Assembly: GCA_934216615.1 (NCBI GenBank)
Contig: CAKQCB010000001.1
Span: forward strand, 434,001-498,000
Source of the DNA: an uncultured Anaerolineae bacterium
GTDB taxonomy: Bacteria > Chloroflexota > Anaerolineae > Aggregatilineales > Phototrophicaceae
Length of the DNA stretch: 64,000 nt
Direction of reading: 5' to 3'
Under the pieces are notes generated by a model. That model ran no database searches, had not been told where the DNA came from, and saw only the letters and a program-made list of their open reading frames with translations. The translations under genes and the position numbers were made by a program. How positions within the stretch are numbered: the stretch's first letter is position 1; each line of letters starts with the position of its first letter. This document shows positions 43,677 to 51,247 of the stretch, piece after piece.

Positions 43677-44621
43677 TCAATTCGTGGCATCTAAGGCAAA
43701 ACGTACCGCGTCCAGCATCATCAGCGCGGTTAAGTTATGGATGCCCTGCCCCCGTGTGAATGCATCAGGACGAGTGTAATCCAGCGATTCAAAACTTGTG
43801 TAATGCACTTGGTCACCCACCAACCCACGATCCGCTAACGTTGACGCGACCAGATCATAATCCCACAAAGGCAGTAAATATTCAGTCGCCAGTGCACGAA
43901 CGATCTCGTTATTGGTGTTATTCGGGCCGTCAAAACGGTCGGCTTTTGTACTTAGAATCGGGATGATGCCGTTTTCAATAGTGAACTCGATGATTTCGCG
44001 CATATTCTGTTCTAAAGCGCTGGTATTCCCTCGGTCATTAGAGCCAAGACGGATTAATAATAAACTGGGGTTGTGCAAACGGAATTCACATTCCAGCATA
44101 TTTTCACCGCCGATACACCCTCCTCCGCGCGGTGTCCACATCGAATCTAATACAGACCATGTATGTAACCCGCGCACCACCGACATACTGGTACGGGAAT
44201 AAGACCCGCGATAATAATTCAAGATAGGCGACAGATATTCATAAGGGCCTAAATTGAACGGGCCGACATCAAAGCGGGTGAGGAAAAATGGTGGTTCAAA
44301 CGTGCTGTCACCCAACTTAGAAAATGCACGCGGGTTTCGCCCCATTTCATCGCCTATTTGGGCGATGCGTAGTATATTGGCTTGGGTCTCTGGCGAAATC
44401 TGTATAAATTGACTAAGCAGAACCCCATTCACTTCAGTCGGCAAGATCACTTCTCGCGTAGCAGTGGGCTGTGGGGTAAATGTAGGCATCACAGAAATGG
44501 TGAACGTAGGCACCATCGTGGGCGTATTTTCTTGGCTATAAACTTCATGCGGAAGATGGCCGCCCCCCAAAAACACAACCGTTATCAACCCTAGGACTGC
44601 CCATTGTAAAACGACACGCAT
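43677..44621 (-). CDS. Exported SGNH/GDSL-type hydrolase-like protein
   Basis: 314 aa. N-terminal membrane helix/signal ('VLQWAVLGLITVVFLGGGHL') and a Thr/Pro-rich linker (~35-65). The catalytic blocks of the SGNH fold are recognisable in order: GDS in 'FSKLGDSTFEPPFF', the Asn block in 'LLIRLGSNDRG' (GxND) and DxxH in 'LVGDQVHYTS'. Substrate unknown; esterase on sugars or lipids is typical. ATG 44621 begins MRVVLQW; 44630 is an alternative. It is 45 bp from the sugar mutarotase gene on the same strand. Confidence 0.75.
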   Translation of the reverse strand: MRVVLQWAVLGLITVVFLGGGHLPHEVYSQENTPTMVPTFTISVMPTFTPQPTATREVILPTEVNGVLLSQFIQISPETQANILRIAQIGDEMGRNPRAFSKLGDSTFEPPFFLTRFDVGPFNLGPYEYLSPILNYYRGSYSRTSMSVVRGLHTWSVLDSMWTPRGGGCIGGENMLECEFRLHNPSLLLIRLGSNDRGNTSALEQNMREIIEFTIENGIIPILSTKADRFDGPNNTNNEIVRALATEYLLPLWDYDLVASTLADRGLVGDQVHYTSFESLDYTRPDAFTRGQGIHNLTALMMLDAVRFALDATN

Positions 44622-44655
44622 TATCAACATCCCCCTATTTCAAACCCTAAATTTG

Positions 44656-44680
44656 CCTCGCAATTTACACTTCTGCGAGG
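44656..44680 (-). other. Hairpin at the 3' end of the mutarotase gene
   Basis: CCTCGCA (44656-44662) pairs with TGCGAGG (44674-44680), overlapping the end of the gene at 44665. Followed on the - strand by CAAATTTAGGG, so termination is only partial at best. Confidence 0.4.
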
Positions 44681-45096
44681 TCTGGAGGAATAACGCCAAT
44701 AGTCAACAAGAGATTGGCGTAGATGCGCTGTTCACCCGTAGCGATAACCAGAGCTACATCATTGGCGCGGGCTAAGTCATAAAATGGGAATCTTCCGTGC
44801 CGTGTCAACTCTAAATGAGGTAAAAATTGTCTAAATTCAGCGAAGACAGGCGGTTCACTACCGTCATCAGGGATCATTACGTGTGCGGCCTCAATTGGCG
44901 TGACGCTGGCAACCGCTTCAAGCGCTTGGGTCACAGTAATCAACCCCGGGCTAATATTGAGATACACGCGCTCAGCGTCAGGGTTTGACCCCGTCACAAA
45001 TGGATAGTTTCCATCGGCAATTAAAATTGAGCTTCCATGCCCTGCCGTGCCAAGCACACGCAGTATTTCCGGATGTAACAACTTAGACTTAATCAT
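44665..45096 (-). CDS. RbsD/FucU-family sugar mutarotase
   Basis: 143 aa. This family interconverts anomers of ribose (RbsD) or fucose (FucU). Family features: 'LHPEILRVLGTAGHGSSILI' with the catalytic His, 'ADGNYPF', and the C-terminal 'DVALVIATGEQRIYANLLLT'. The His/Asp pair 'GHGS...DGN' is intact. Closer to FucU in my reading, but not certain. It follows the rhamnose-mutarotase-like gene by 45 bp; together they suggest deoxysugar use. Confidence 0.88.
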   Translation of the reverse strand: MIKSKLLHPEILRVLGTAGHGSSILIADGNYPFVTGSNPDAERVYLNISPGLITVTQALEAVASVTPIEAAHVMIPDDGSEPPVFAEFRQFLPHLELTRHGRFPFYDLARANDVALVIATGEQRIYANLLLTIGVIPPDLAEV

Positions 45097-45141
45097 TCCA
45101 TATACTCACTTTTGCAAAAATCCGTTTTGCGTTCGCAACCC

Positions 45142-45477
45142 TTAATCGATATGAAAGACTTCTTCAACTGGAAGCCACCAATTGCCTTCAATACTTCCAG
45201 ATGAATTTCCCACCAAAGGCTGCTGCATCGGGTCGGTGAGTTGCCACCATTCACGCGTTTTAGGATCATCCGCGATACGCGCCATATCCGCATCAAAATC
45301 ACTGCCAACATACTCAAAATAGGCGATCAAAATCCCGTCCCAGTGGAAGATGGAGTAATTGCGGATGTTTGCGGCGTGGATGGTCGCTAAAACTTCTGCC
45401 CAAACATCCGCATGAATCCGCTTATAGTCTTCGTATGCTTCTGGCTTCAGCCGAATAAGCTGAGCAACACGTTTCAT
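45142..45477 (-). CDS. L-rhamnose mutarotase-like protein
   Basis: 111 aa. RhaM-type ferredoxin fold converting alpha/beta-L-rhamnose. 'QLIRLKPEAYEDYKRIHADV' with His, 'NIRNYSIFHWDGILIAYFEY' and 'KTREWWQLTDPMQQPL' match the family (DUF718). ATG 45477 has GAGAGGG upstream; a start at 45492 adds five residues. First gene of a two-gene mutarotase operon, divergent from the LacI-family gene. Confidence 0.9.
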   Translation of the reverse strand: MKRVAQLIRLKPEAYEDYKRIHADVWAEVLATIHAANIRNYSIFHWDGILIAYFEYVGSDFDADMARIADDPKTREWWQLTDPMQQPLVGNSSGSIEGNWWLPVEEVFHID

Positions 45478-45508
45478 AAAACCCTCTCTCAAGAATCATT
45501 TTGGGTGG

Positions 45509-45536
45509 ATTGTAACGCCTTTATCCCTGAATGAAA
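45509..45536 (-). promoter_or_regulatory. Candidate promoter of the mutarotase operon
   Basis: On the - strand TTTCAT (45536-45531), 16-bp spacer, TACAAT (45514-45509), about 30 bp before the ATG at 45477. Confidence 0.35.
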
Positions 45537-45567
45537 GTATAAATTGGTCGCACAGCAGATGAATTAC

Positions 45568-45596
45568 TTGACAGGTGACTTGGATAATATTACTAT
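45568..45596 (+). promoter_or_regulatory. Promoter of the LacI-family regulator operon
   Basis: Consensus TTGACA (45568-45573), 17-bp spacer, TACTAT (45591-45596). The predicted start near 45603 places the palindromic operator at about +3 to +20. Confidence 0.6.
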
Positions 45597-45605
45597 CGAA
45601 CAAAC

Positions 45606-45623
45606 ATCCAAAACGTTTTGGAT
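45606..45623. promoter_or_regulatory. LacI-family operator (18-bp perfect palindrome)
   Basis: ATCCAAAACGTTTTGGAT is a perfect 18-bp palindrome with the central CG step typical of LacI/GalR operators. Its place directly after the predicted promoter of the LacI-family gene would block transcription of the regulator and its downstream sugar operon. No second copy was noticed in the window. Confidence 0.75.
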
Positions 45624-45654
45624 TAGGCATTTTGAACATATAAAAAAGTTTTTT

Positions 45655-46674
45655 ATGCAAATAACACTTAAAGATATTGCAAAGAAAACGGGTTTTTCGA
45701 TTACGACCATTTCGCGCGCCCTCGCGGGTTACGACGATGTCAATGAACAAACCCGTCAAAAAATTTTACAAATCGCTGGGGAATTAGAATATCAGCCTAA
45801 TATCTTGGCGAGAAATCTTCGCAATCAACGGGTGGATACTATTGGCTTTGTCATCCCCTCTCGCGACAGCAGTTTCTCCAACGAATTTTTCAGTCAGTTC
45901 ATGCTTGGGATTGGGGCGAGTGTTTCCAGTCATCATTTTGATTTATTGATCAGCGCGCAAACCCCGGGCACCCAAGAAATGGATGCCTATCGTCGCCTTG
46001 TGGAAGGTCGGCGTGTCGCAGGCATGGTGCTCACCCGTACCCGCACTAAAGATGACCGCATCAGCTACCTGCTCAAACACCAACATCCCTTTGTCATGTT
46101 TGGTCGTCTTTCACAAGATGAACATCCTGAACTGCCTTATATCGATTTAGACAGTGAGCAAGCTTTCTTCCTCTTAGTCGAACACCTTGCTTCATTGGGG
46201 CATCAAAAAATCGCGGCAGTCCTTCCGCCTAAAGACCTCGTCTTCACCCATTACCGTGAGCTTGGATATTTGAAAGGTCTTGAGCACACGAATCTTCCTC
46301 AAAACAAAAAACATATCTTTTATACCGACCTCACGAAAGATGCTGGCTATGAAACCGTCAAAGTCCTCTTAAAAAAGCATCCTGAAGTCACGGCGATCTG
46401 CTGTGGAAACGATTTGATGGCGCTCGGCGCTATTCAAGCTGTAGAAGAGATGGGTCGCAAAGTTGGCAAAGACATCGCTATCACGGGTTTTGATGGCCTT
46501 CATGTGGCGGAAGCCGCTGGCATTACCACCATCGAACAACCAATTTACGAGATCGGCCAAGCCTTGGCCGACATGCTCATTCAATGTGTTGCTCATCAGT
46601 CCCTGCCAAATAATCAACGTTTATTACTTGGCAAACTGGTTGTGCGAACATCGACTCACCCCACGATGGGGTAA
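45655..46674 (+). CDS. LacI-family transcriptional regulator of the sugar phosphorylase operon
   Basis: 339 aa. N-terminal HTH 'ITLKDIAKKTGFSITTISRA' with the hinge helix 'PNILARNLR', then a periplasmic-binding-like effector domain ('TIGFVIPSRDSSFSNEFFSQ', 'AICCGNDLMALGAIQAVEEM', 'DIAITGFDG'). Chosen start ATG 45655 matches the family start; the open frame reaches back through the promoter. The predicted operator lies in its own 5' leader, so autoregulation is likely. 43 bp to the binding-protein gene with no terminator. Effector probably the imported sugar or its phosphate. Confidence 0.93.
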   Translation: MQITLKDIAKKTGFSITTISRALAGYDDVNEQTRQKILQIAGELEYQPNILARNLRNQRVDTIGFVIPSRDSSFSNEFFSQFMLGIGASVSSHHFDLLISAQTPGTQEMDAYRRLVEGRRVAGMVLTRTRTKDDRISYLLKHQHPFVMFGRLSQDEHPELPYIDLDSEQAFFLLVEHLASLGHQKIAAVLPPKDLVFTHYRELGYLKGLEHTNLPQNKKHIFYTDLTKDAGYETVKVLLKKHPEVTAICCGNDLMALGAIQAVEEMGRKVGKDIAITGFDGLHVAEAAGITTIEQPIYEIGQALADMLIQCVAHQSLPNNQRLLLGKLVVRTSTHPTMG

Positions 46675-46717
46675 GCCGATGCTCTCGTTGTTCATAGATT
46701 AGAAAGGTTATTGTTCA

Positions 46718-48007
46718 ATGAAAAAGTTATTACGTATTAGTTTGGCGGCTGCAACAACAACCCTTATTACCGGTCTTGTCACTGCTCAAGAAGATCCAGT
46801 CATCTTTATTTCTACACAATTTAATGTTGTTGAAGAAGCTGACCGTGCCCGCACGATTTTTGCAGACTTCGAAAATGGCGCTGAATTCATCACGTCTGAA
46901 GAAGGCCCGCTGATCGATTTGCTCCGCGCGGAAGGTCAATCAGGCGAAGGCACTATTGATGCCATCGGCGCATTACACGGCACATTCCCCACGTTAGTCA
47001 CAGAAGACCTCTTATTTGATCTCACAGATCTCGTAGCAGACATCGAAACCGAACACGACATCAATGATGCATTTGTTGAACTCGGACGGATGGGAACCAC
47101 TGACTATCAATATTATGTGCCTTGGATGCAAGCGACCTATATCATGGCGGCACATGTTGACACCCTCGAATATCTACCAGAAGGTGCAGACATCAATGCT
47201 CTGACTTGGGAACAAGTGGTCGAATGGGCACATGCTGTTCAAGAAGGCACAGGTGAAGCGACCCCATTAGGTCTACCTGTCGCGGGGTTATTCAACCGTT
47301 TCTTACAAGGCTATGCTTTCCCCTCATTCACGGGTGGGATGGTCACTCAATTCCGTAGTGAAGCCGCAAACGACATGATGGCGTTCTTCCGCGATGACGT
47401 TTGGCCGTTGGTGAACCCTGAATCCATCAATTACGACTTCATGAATGAACCCCTTCTTTCCGGTGAAGTTTTGATTGCGTGGGATCACGTAGCCCGCCTG
47501 AAACCCGCCTTTGATGAACGCCCGGAAGACTTTGTTGCCTTCCCCGCACCCGCTGGCCCCGCAGGGCGTGGTTATATGCCTGTCGTTGCAGGCTTGGGTA
47601 TTCCTTATACCTCCACTGACCCCGATGGCGCTGAAGAATTGATCCGCTTCATTCTCTCGCCAGAAACCCAATCTGCAGTGTTGGCTGAACTCGGTTTCTA
47701 CCCCGTCATCAGCGGTGTCGATACTTCAAACCTCTCTGAAGGGGTTACCGAACAATTGGCAGCAGTGGATGCCACTCTCAATGCAGAAGATGCTATTCCC
47801 GCACTGCTTCCTGTCGGTTTAGGCGCACGCGGTGGTGAAATTAACGAAATCTACCGCAACGTGTTCAGCCGTATTGTTCTGCAAGGCGAAGACATCACGA
47901 CTGTATTAGACGAAGAAGCAACTACATTACAAGCACTCTTGGATGAAACAGGTGCAGCATGTTGGGCACCCGATCCCGCAAGTGAAGGGGCTTGCCAAAT
48001 CGAGTAA
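46718..48007 (+). CDS. Carbohydrate ABC transporter substrate-binding protein (family 1)
   Basis: 429 aa. Signal peptide 'LRISLAAATTTLITGLVTAQ' without a lipobox Cys. SBP family-1 features: 'TIDAIGALHGTFPTLVTED', 'LTWEQVVEWAHAVQ', a 'GEVLIAWDHVARLKPAF' hinge part and 'GYMPVVAGLGIPYTSTDPDG'. It captures the sugar for the two permeases downstream. Glucosylglycerate or a similar glucoside is the best guess from the phosphorylase in the operon; not readable from this protein alone. Confidence 0.9.
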   Translation: MKKLLRISLAAATTTLITGLVTAQEDPVIFISTQFNVVEEADRARTIFADFENGAEFITSEEGPLIDLLRAEGQSGEGTIDAIGALHGTFPTLVTEDLLFDLTDLVADIETEHDINDAFVELGRMGTTDYQYYVPWMQATYIMAAHVDTLEYLPEGADINALTWEQVVEWAHAVQEGTGEATPLGLPVAGLFNRFLQGYAFPSFTGGMVTQFRSEAANDMMAFFRDDVWPLVNPESINYDFMNEPLLSGEVLIAWDHVARLKPAFDERPEDFVAFPAPAGPAGRGYMPVVAGLGIPYTSTDPDGAEELIRFILSPETQSAVLAELGFYPVISGVDTSNLSEGVTEQLAAVDATLNAEDAIPALLPVGLGARGGEINEIYRNVFSRIVLQGEDITTVLDEEATTLQALLDETGAACWAPDPASEGACQIE

Positions 48008-48029
48008 CGCATCTCACTTCATAACATCA

Positions 48030-48071
48030 CCATTAGAAAAGGGTCGTCAACCGATGGCTCTTTTCTAATGG
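48030..48071 (+). other. Intercistronic hairpin between binding protein and permease
   Basis: 12-bp perfect stem CCATTAGAAAAG (48030-48041) with CTTTTCTAATGG (48060-48071), 18-nt loop, no T run. Such structures after binding-protein genes can protect the upstream mRNA and lower expression of the permeases. Confidence 0.6.
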
Positions 48072-48093
48072 GATAGAAAGCAAGGGTACATCA

Positions 48094-49224
48094 TTGAATA
48101 AACGACGTATTGTTCCCTATCTCCTATTACTGCCATCGTTGTTATATCTCGTCTTGTTTTTTGCATACCCCATGGTGGAATCTTTTCAACTGGCCTTTCA
48201 GCGTGAGGGGCAGTTTCTGCGTTTACGAGAAGCACCGCTCGTAGAGGCTGAAGGCACGGGCACGCTCGCAATGCAAACTGATGTCCGCGTGTTGGAAAGA
48301 GAACGAGGCGAAGAACTTCTGCCCAACGGAAGAACCCGCCCCACCTACTGGTTTCTTGTCGAAGCAGAGGATACCAGCGGGATGACGGTGCAAGGTTGGG
48401 TGAGCCAAGGTAACGTATTTATCGAGTCGCGGACAGAATCGACCACGGCACGCATCACCAGTGGCGATGCCACCCGCGAATGGACGCTGGATTATGTACA
48501 GCGGATGCTCAACGATTTTCGGTTTAAAGATGCTTTAGTCACGACGATTCTTTTAATTGTCATCATCATTCCGTTTCAATTTGTGATTGCGATCATCATG
48601 GCGCTGGTACTTCAAACACAAATTCGCGGAAGCAATACATTTTTATATATTTATGCGATTCCTTTAGGTATTTCTGACCTTGCCGCGGGTATTTTATGGT
48701 ATTCCATCTTCACCCAGCGCGGGTTTTTAAATTCATTTTTAGTCTCTACAGGGTTACTTGAACAGCCGTTTATCTTCATCCAAGCGGGCAATAACGGTTG
48801 GATGATCGGCGCTATTGTCCTCGCTGAAGTGTGGCGTGCGACCTCAATTGTGATGGTCATCGTTGTTAGCGGGTTACAAGCCATTCCCAGAGATTACATC
48901 GAAGCGGGGCAAGTTTTTGGCGCCAGTTTGTGGCAGAGGATTCGTTTTATCGTCATTCCCCTGCTCAAACCCAGCTTACAAGTGGCGCTCATTTTACGGA
49001 CGATTCTCGCCTTTCAAGTGTTCGCCGTTGTAGTGGCAATCACCGGGGGCAACGTCATGACCGTTCTCGCCAATGAGACGTACCGCTGGTACGACCCCGC
49101 CCGTTTCAACAACCCCAACATGGCCGCCGTCTATTCCGGCCTGATCATGGTTTTGTCGCTCGGCATTTCGTTCTTCTATTTACGCGCAGTCCGTTCACAA
49201 GAGGAGGCATCAAAATCAACATGA
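48094..49224 (+). CDS. Carbohydrate ABC permease (MalF-type) with SH3-like extracytoplasmic insertion
   Basis: 376 aa, six membrane helices; EAA loop 'IEAGQVFGASLWQRIRFIVI'. Between helix 1 ('YLLLLPSLLYLVLFFAYPMV') and helix 2 (starting ~150) is a ~100-residue loop outside the membrane. Part of it reads like a bacterial SH3 domain: 'GTLAMQTDVRVLERERGEE' and 'YWFLVEAEDTSGMTVQGWVS'. Normal MalF-type permeases of this size lack this. It may bind the substrate-binding protein or cell wall (inference). Start is TTG 48094 with CAAGGG upstream. Confidence 0.88.
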   Translation: MNKRRIVPYLLLLPSLLYLVLFFAYPMVESFQLAFQREGQFLRLREAPLVEAEGTGTLAMQTDVRVLERERGEELLPNGRTRPTYWFLVEAEDTSGMTVQGWVSQGNVFIESRTESTTARITSGDATREWTLDYVQRMLNDFRFKDALVTTILLIVIIIPFQFVIAIIMALVLQTQIRGSNTFLYIYAIPLGISDLAAGILWYSIFTQRGFLNSFLVSTGLLEQPFIFIQAGNNGWMIGAIVLAEVWRATSIVMVIVVSGLQAIPRDYIEAGQVFGASLWQRIRFIVIPLLKPSLQVALILRTILAFQVFAVVVAITGGNVMTVLANETYRWYDPARFNNPNMAAVYSGLIMVLSLGISFFYLRAVRSQEEASKST

Positions 49225-50123
49225 ACCAAACCAGCCTCTCTCAACCGATCAATTCTCAAACCGCAACTCCAGAAACAATCCGCGCGTGGGATGCCGCTCA
49301 AACCCGTGCGAAGCGCATCCAGCGCATCCGCCGAGGTAGTGTGTATTTACTCGCGATCATCCTCGCTCTATGGATTTTGTTACCCATTTGGCTCATTACG
49401 ACGATGGCCTTCAGCACGCCTGCGGATGTTCGCTCATTTCCGAAGCCATTCTTTCCGAACCCGTTTTCAACCCAAACCATTGAGTTTTTTATCAACACGC
49501 AAGGCATCATGAGCAGTACGTTAAACAGCTTGTTGGTTGCCGTTGTCACATTGATCATTTCAACCATCATCGCGGTGCCAGCCGGTTACGCCATTGCGCG
49601 TTATCACTTCCCCGGGCGTGATTTTATTCGCCTGACGATTCTTTCGGTCAGAGCCTTTCCGATTGTGGTGTTAGCCGTTCCTATCGCGGTGGTGTATATC
49701 CAGCTTGGCATCTTTGACCAACCCTTCAGCTTGGCCTTGATGCACACTGCACTCACCTTGCCCACGACGATTCTTGTCATCGCCAGCGTCTTTACCAGCG
49801 TTCCCTACGAACTGGAAGAAGCCGCGCAAATTTTTGGGTGCACACGCTCACAAGCTTTTTGGCGCGTCGTCATGCCCTTGTCGATCCCGGGCTTAGCGGC
49901 ATCAGCAGTGTTGACGTTCGTCTTGTCTTGGAATGAAGTATTTGCGGCCATTTTACTCACCGTCACCAACCGAACCCTGCCCGCACAAATCCTCTATACG
50001 CTGGATAAGTCTGGCGATCCGTTTAAATTCGCGGGTGCGTTCTTCATGCTTGTACCTTCACTTATTTTTATCTTTTTCATCCGACGCTACCTGTTCAACT
50101 TGTATGGACAGTTTAGTAAATAA
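49221..50123 (+). CDS. Carbohydrate ABC permease (MalG-type)
   Basis: 300 aa, six membrane helices, partner of the preceding permease. EAA loop 'YELEEAAQIFGCTRSQAFWR'. Its N-terminus is an extra ~40 residues of polar sequence before helix 1 ('GSVYLLAIILALWILLPIWL'). ATG 49221 overlaps the previous stop by 4 bp. Confidence 0.92.
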   Translation: MNQTSLSQPINSQTATPETIRAWDAAQTRAKRIQRIRRGSVYLLAIILALWILLPIWLITTMAFSTPADVRSFPKPFFPNPFSTQTIEFFINTQGIMSSTLNSLLVAVVTLIISTIIAVPAGYAIARYHFPGRDFIRLTILSVRAFPIVVLAVPIAVVYIQLGIFDQPFSLALMHTALTLPTTILVIASVFTSVPYELEEAAQIFGCTRSQAFWRVVMPLSIPGLAASAVLTFVLSWNEVFAAILLTVTNRTLPAQILYTLDKSGDPFKFAGAFFMLVPSLIFIFFIRRYLFNLYGQFSK

Positions 50124-50134
50124 GGAGGTCATGA

Positions 50135-51247
50135 ATGGCAAATATTGTTGTTGAAAATGCAACTAAAAAATTTGGTAAATTCGTTGCCATCGATGATGTA
50201 AGTATCAGCATCAATGACCAAGAATTTGTCGTCTTGCTTGGCCCCAGTGGATGCGGGAAAACCACCCTGCTCCGCGCGATTGCAGGGTTAGGTATGGTGG
50301 ACTCGGGCCGAATCCTCATTGATGGCAAAGATGTCACCTATATTTCCCCCCGTGACCGTGAAATTTCGATGGTGTTTCAAAATTATGCCATTTTCCCGCA
50401 TATCAAAGTCTTTGATAATATTGCGTTCGGCTTAAAAATGAAGAAAATGCCCCCGAACCAAATCCGTGAACGTGTGCAAGAAGCGGCTGAATTACTCCAT
50501 ATCGAAGGCCTGCTTGACCGTTACCCGGGGGCGATGTCGGGCGGGCAGCGTCAGCGCGTCGCTGTTGCGCGTGCGATTGCATATGAATCCAAAGTATTAC
50601 TCATGGACGAACCCTTGAGTAACCTTGACGCGTTGTTACGTTTAGAGATGCGCGCCGAATTAAAGTTGTTACTCAACAAACTGGATGTCACGACGATTTA
50701 TGTCACGCATGATCAGATTGAAGCCTTGAGCATGGGCGACCGTATCGCCGTCATGAAACAAGGGAGAATACTACAGTACGATCACCCCACGATGGTGTAT
50801 GACAAACCGAGTGAGATGTTTGTGGGCAGTTTCATCGGCAACCCACCGATGAACTTCTTCAAAGCGCATGTTCAAAAGCAAGCGGGGCAACTCCAAGTGA
50901 AAGTGGGCGATTTATATATCACCCCACCCGAAGAAATGATCCAACCTTTAAGTCGCTATGAAGGTAAATTTATCTATATGGGTATTCGGGCTGAAAACAT
51001 GGAAGCGCTGAACCAGCATGAACCAAATACATTATCCGTGCATGTGGATGTGGTAGAACCGTTAGGCTCGCAAAACTTACTCACCATCTCTGTAGATGGC
51101 GAACGTCTCAAAGTTTCAACTCACCCTGACTTCCATGTGCAAGTTGATGATAATATTTCTATTCGCCTGCCCATCCAGAAATTGCGCTGGATCGACCCAG
51201 ATACACAACACGCTATCGCCCCTGATCTTTCACAGGTAGCCGTATGA
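50135..51247 (+). CDS. Sugar ABC transporter ATP-binding protein (MsmK/UgpC-type)
   Basis: 370 aa. Walker A 'LLGPSGCGKTTLLRAIAG', Q-loop 'MVFQNYAIFPHIKVFDNIAF', signature 'MSGGQRQRVAVARAI', Walker B 'VLLMDEPLSNLDALL', H-loop 'TIYVTHDQIEALS', then a C-terminal TOBE/MalK regulatory domain ending ~370. Placed in the operon it energises the two permeases. ATG 50135 follows a perfect GGAGGT. Confidence 0.94.
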   Translation: MANIVVENATKKFGKFVAIDDVSISINDQEFVVLLGPSGCGKTTLLRAIAGLGMVDSGRILIDGKDVTYISPRDREISMVFQNYAIFPHIKVFDNIAFGLKMKKMPPNQIRERVQEAAELLHIEGLLDRYPGAMSGGQRQRVAVARAIAYESKVLLMDEPLSNLDALLRLEMRAELKLLLNKLDVTTIYVTHDQIEALSMGDRIAVMKQGRILQYDHPTMVYDKPSEMFVGSFIGNPPMNFFKAHVQKQAGQLQVKVGDLYITPPEEMIQPLSRYEGKFIYMGIRAENMEALNQHEPNTLSVHVDVVEPLGSQNLLTISVDGERLKVSTHPDFHVQVDDNISIRLPIQKLRWIDPDTQHAIAPDLSQVAV

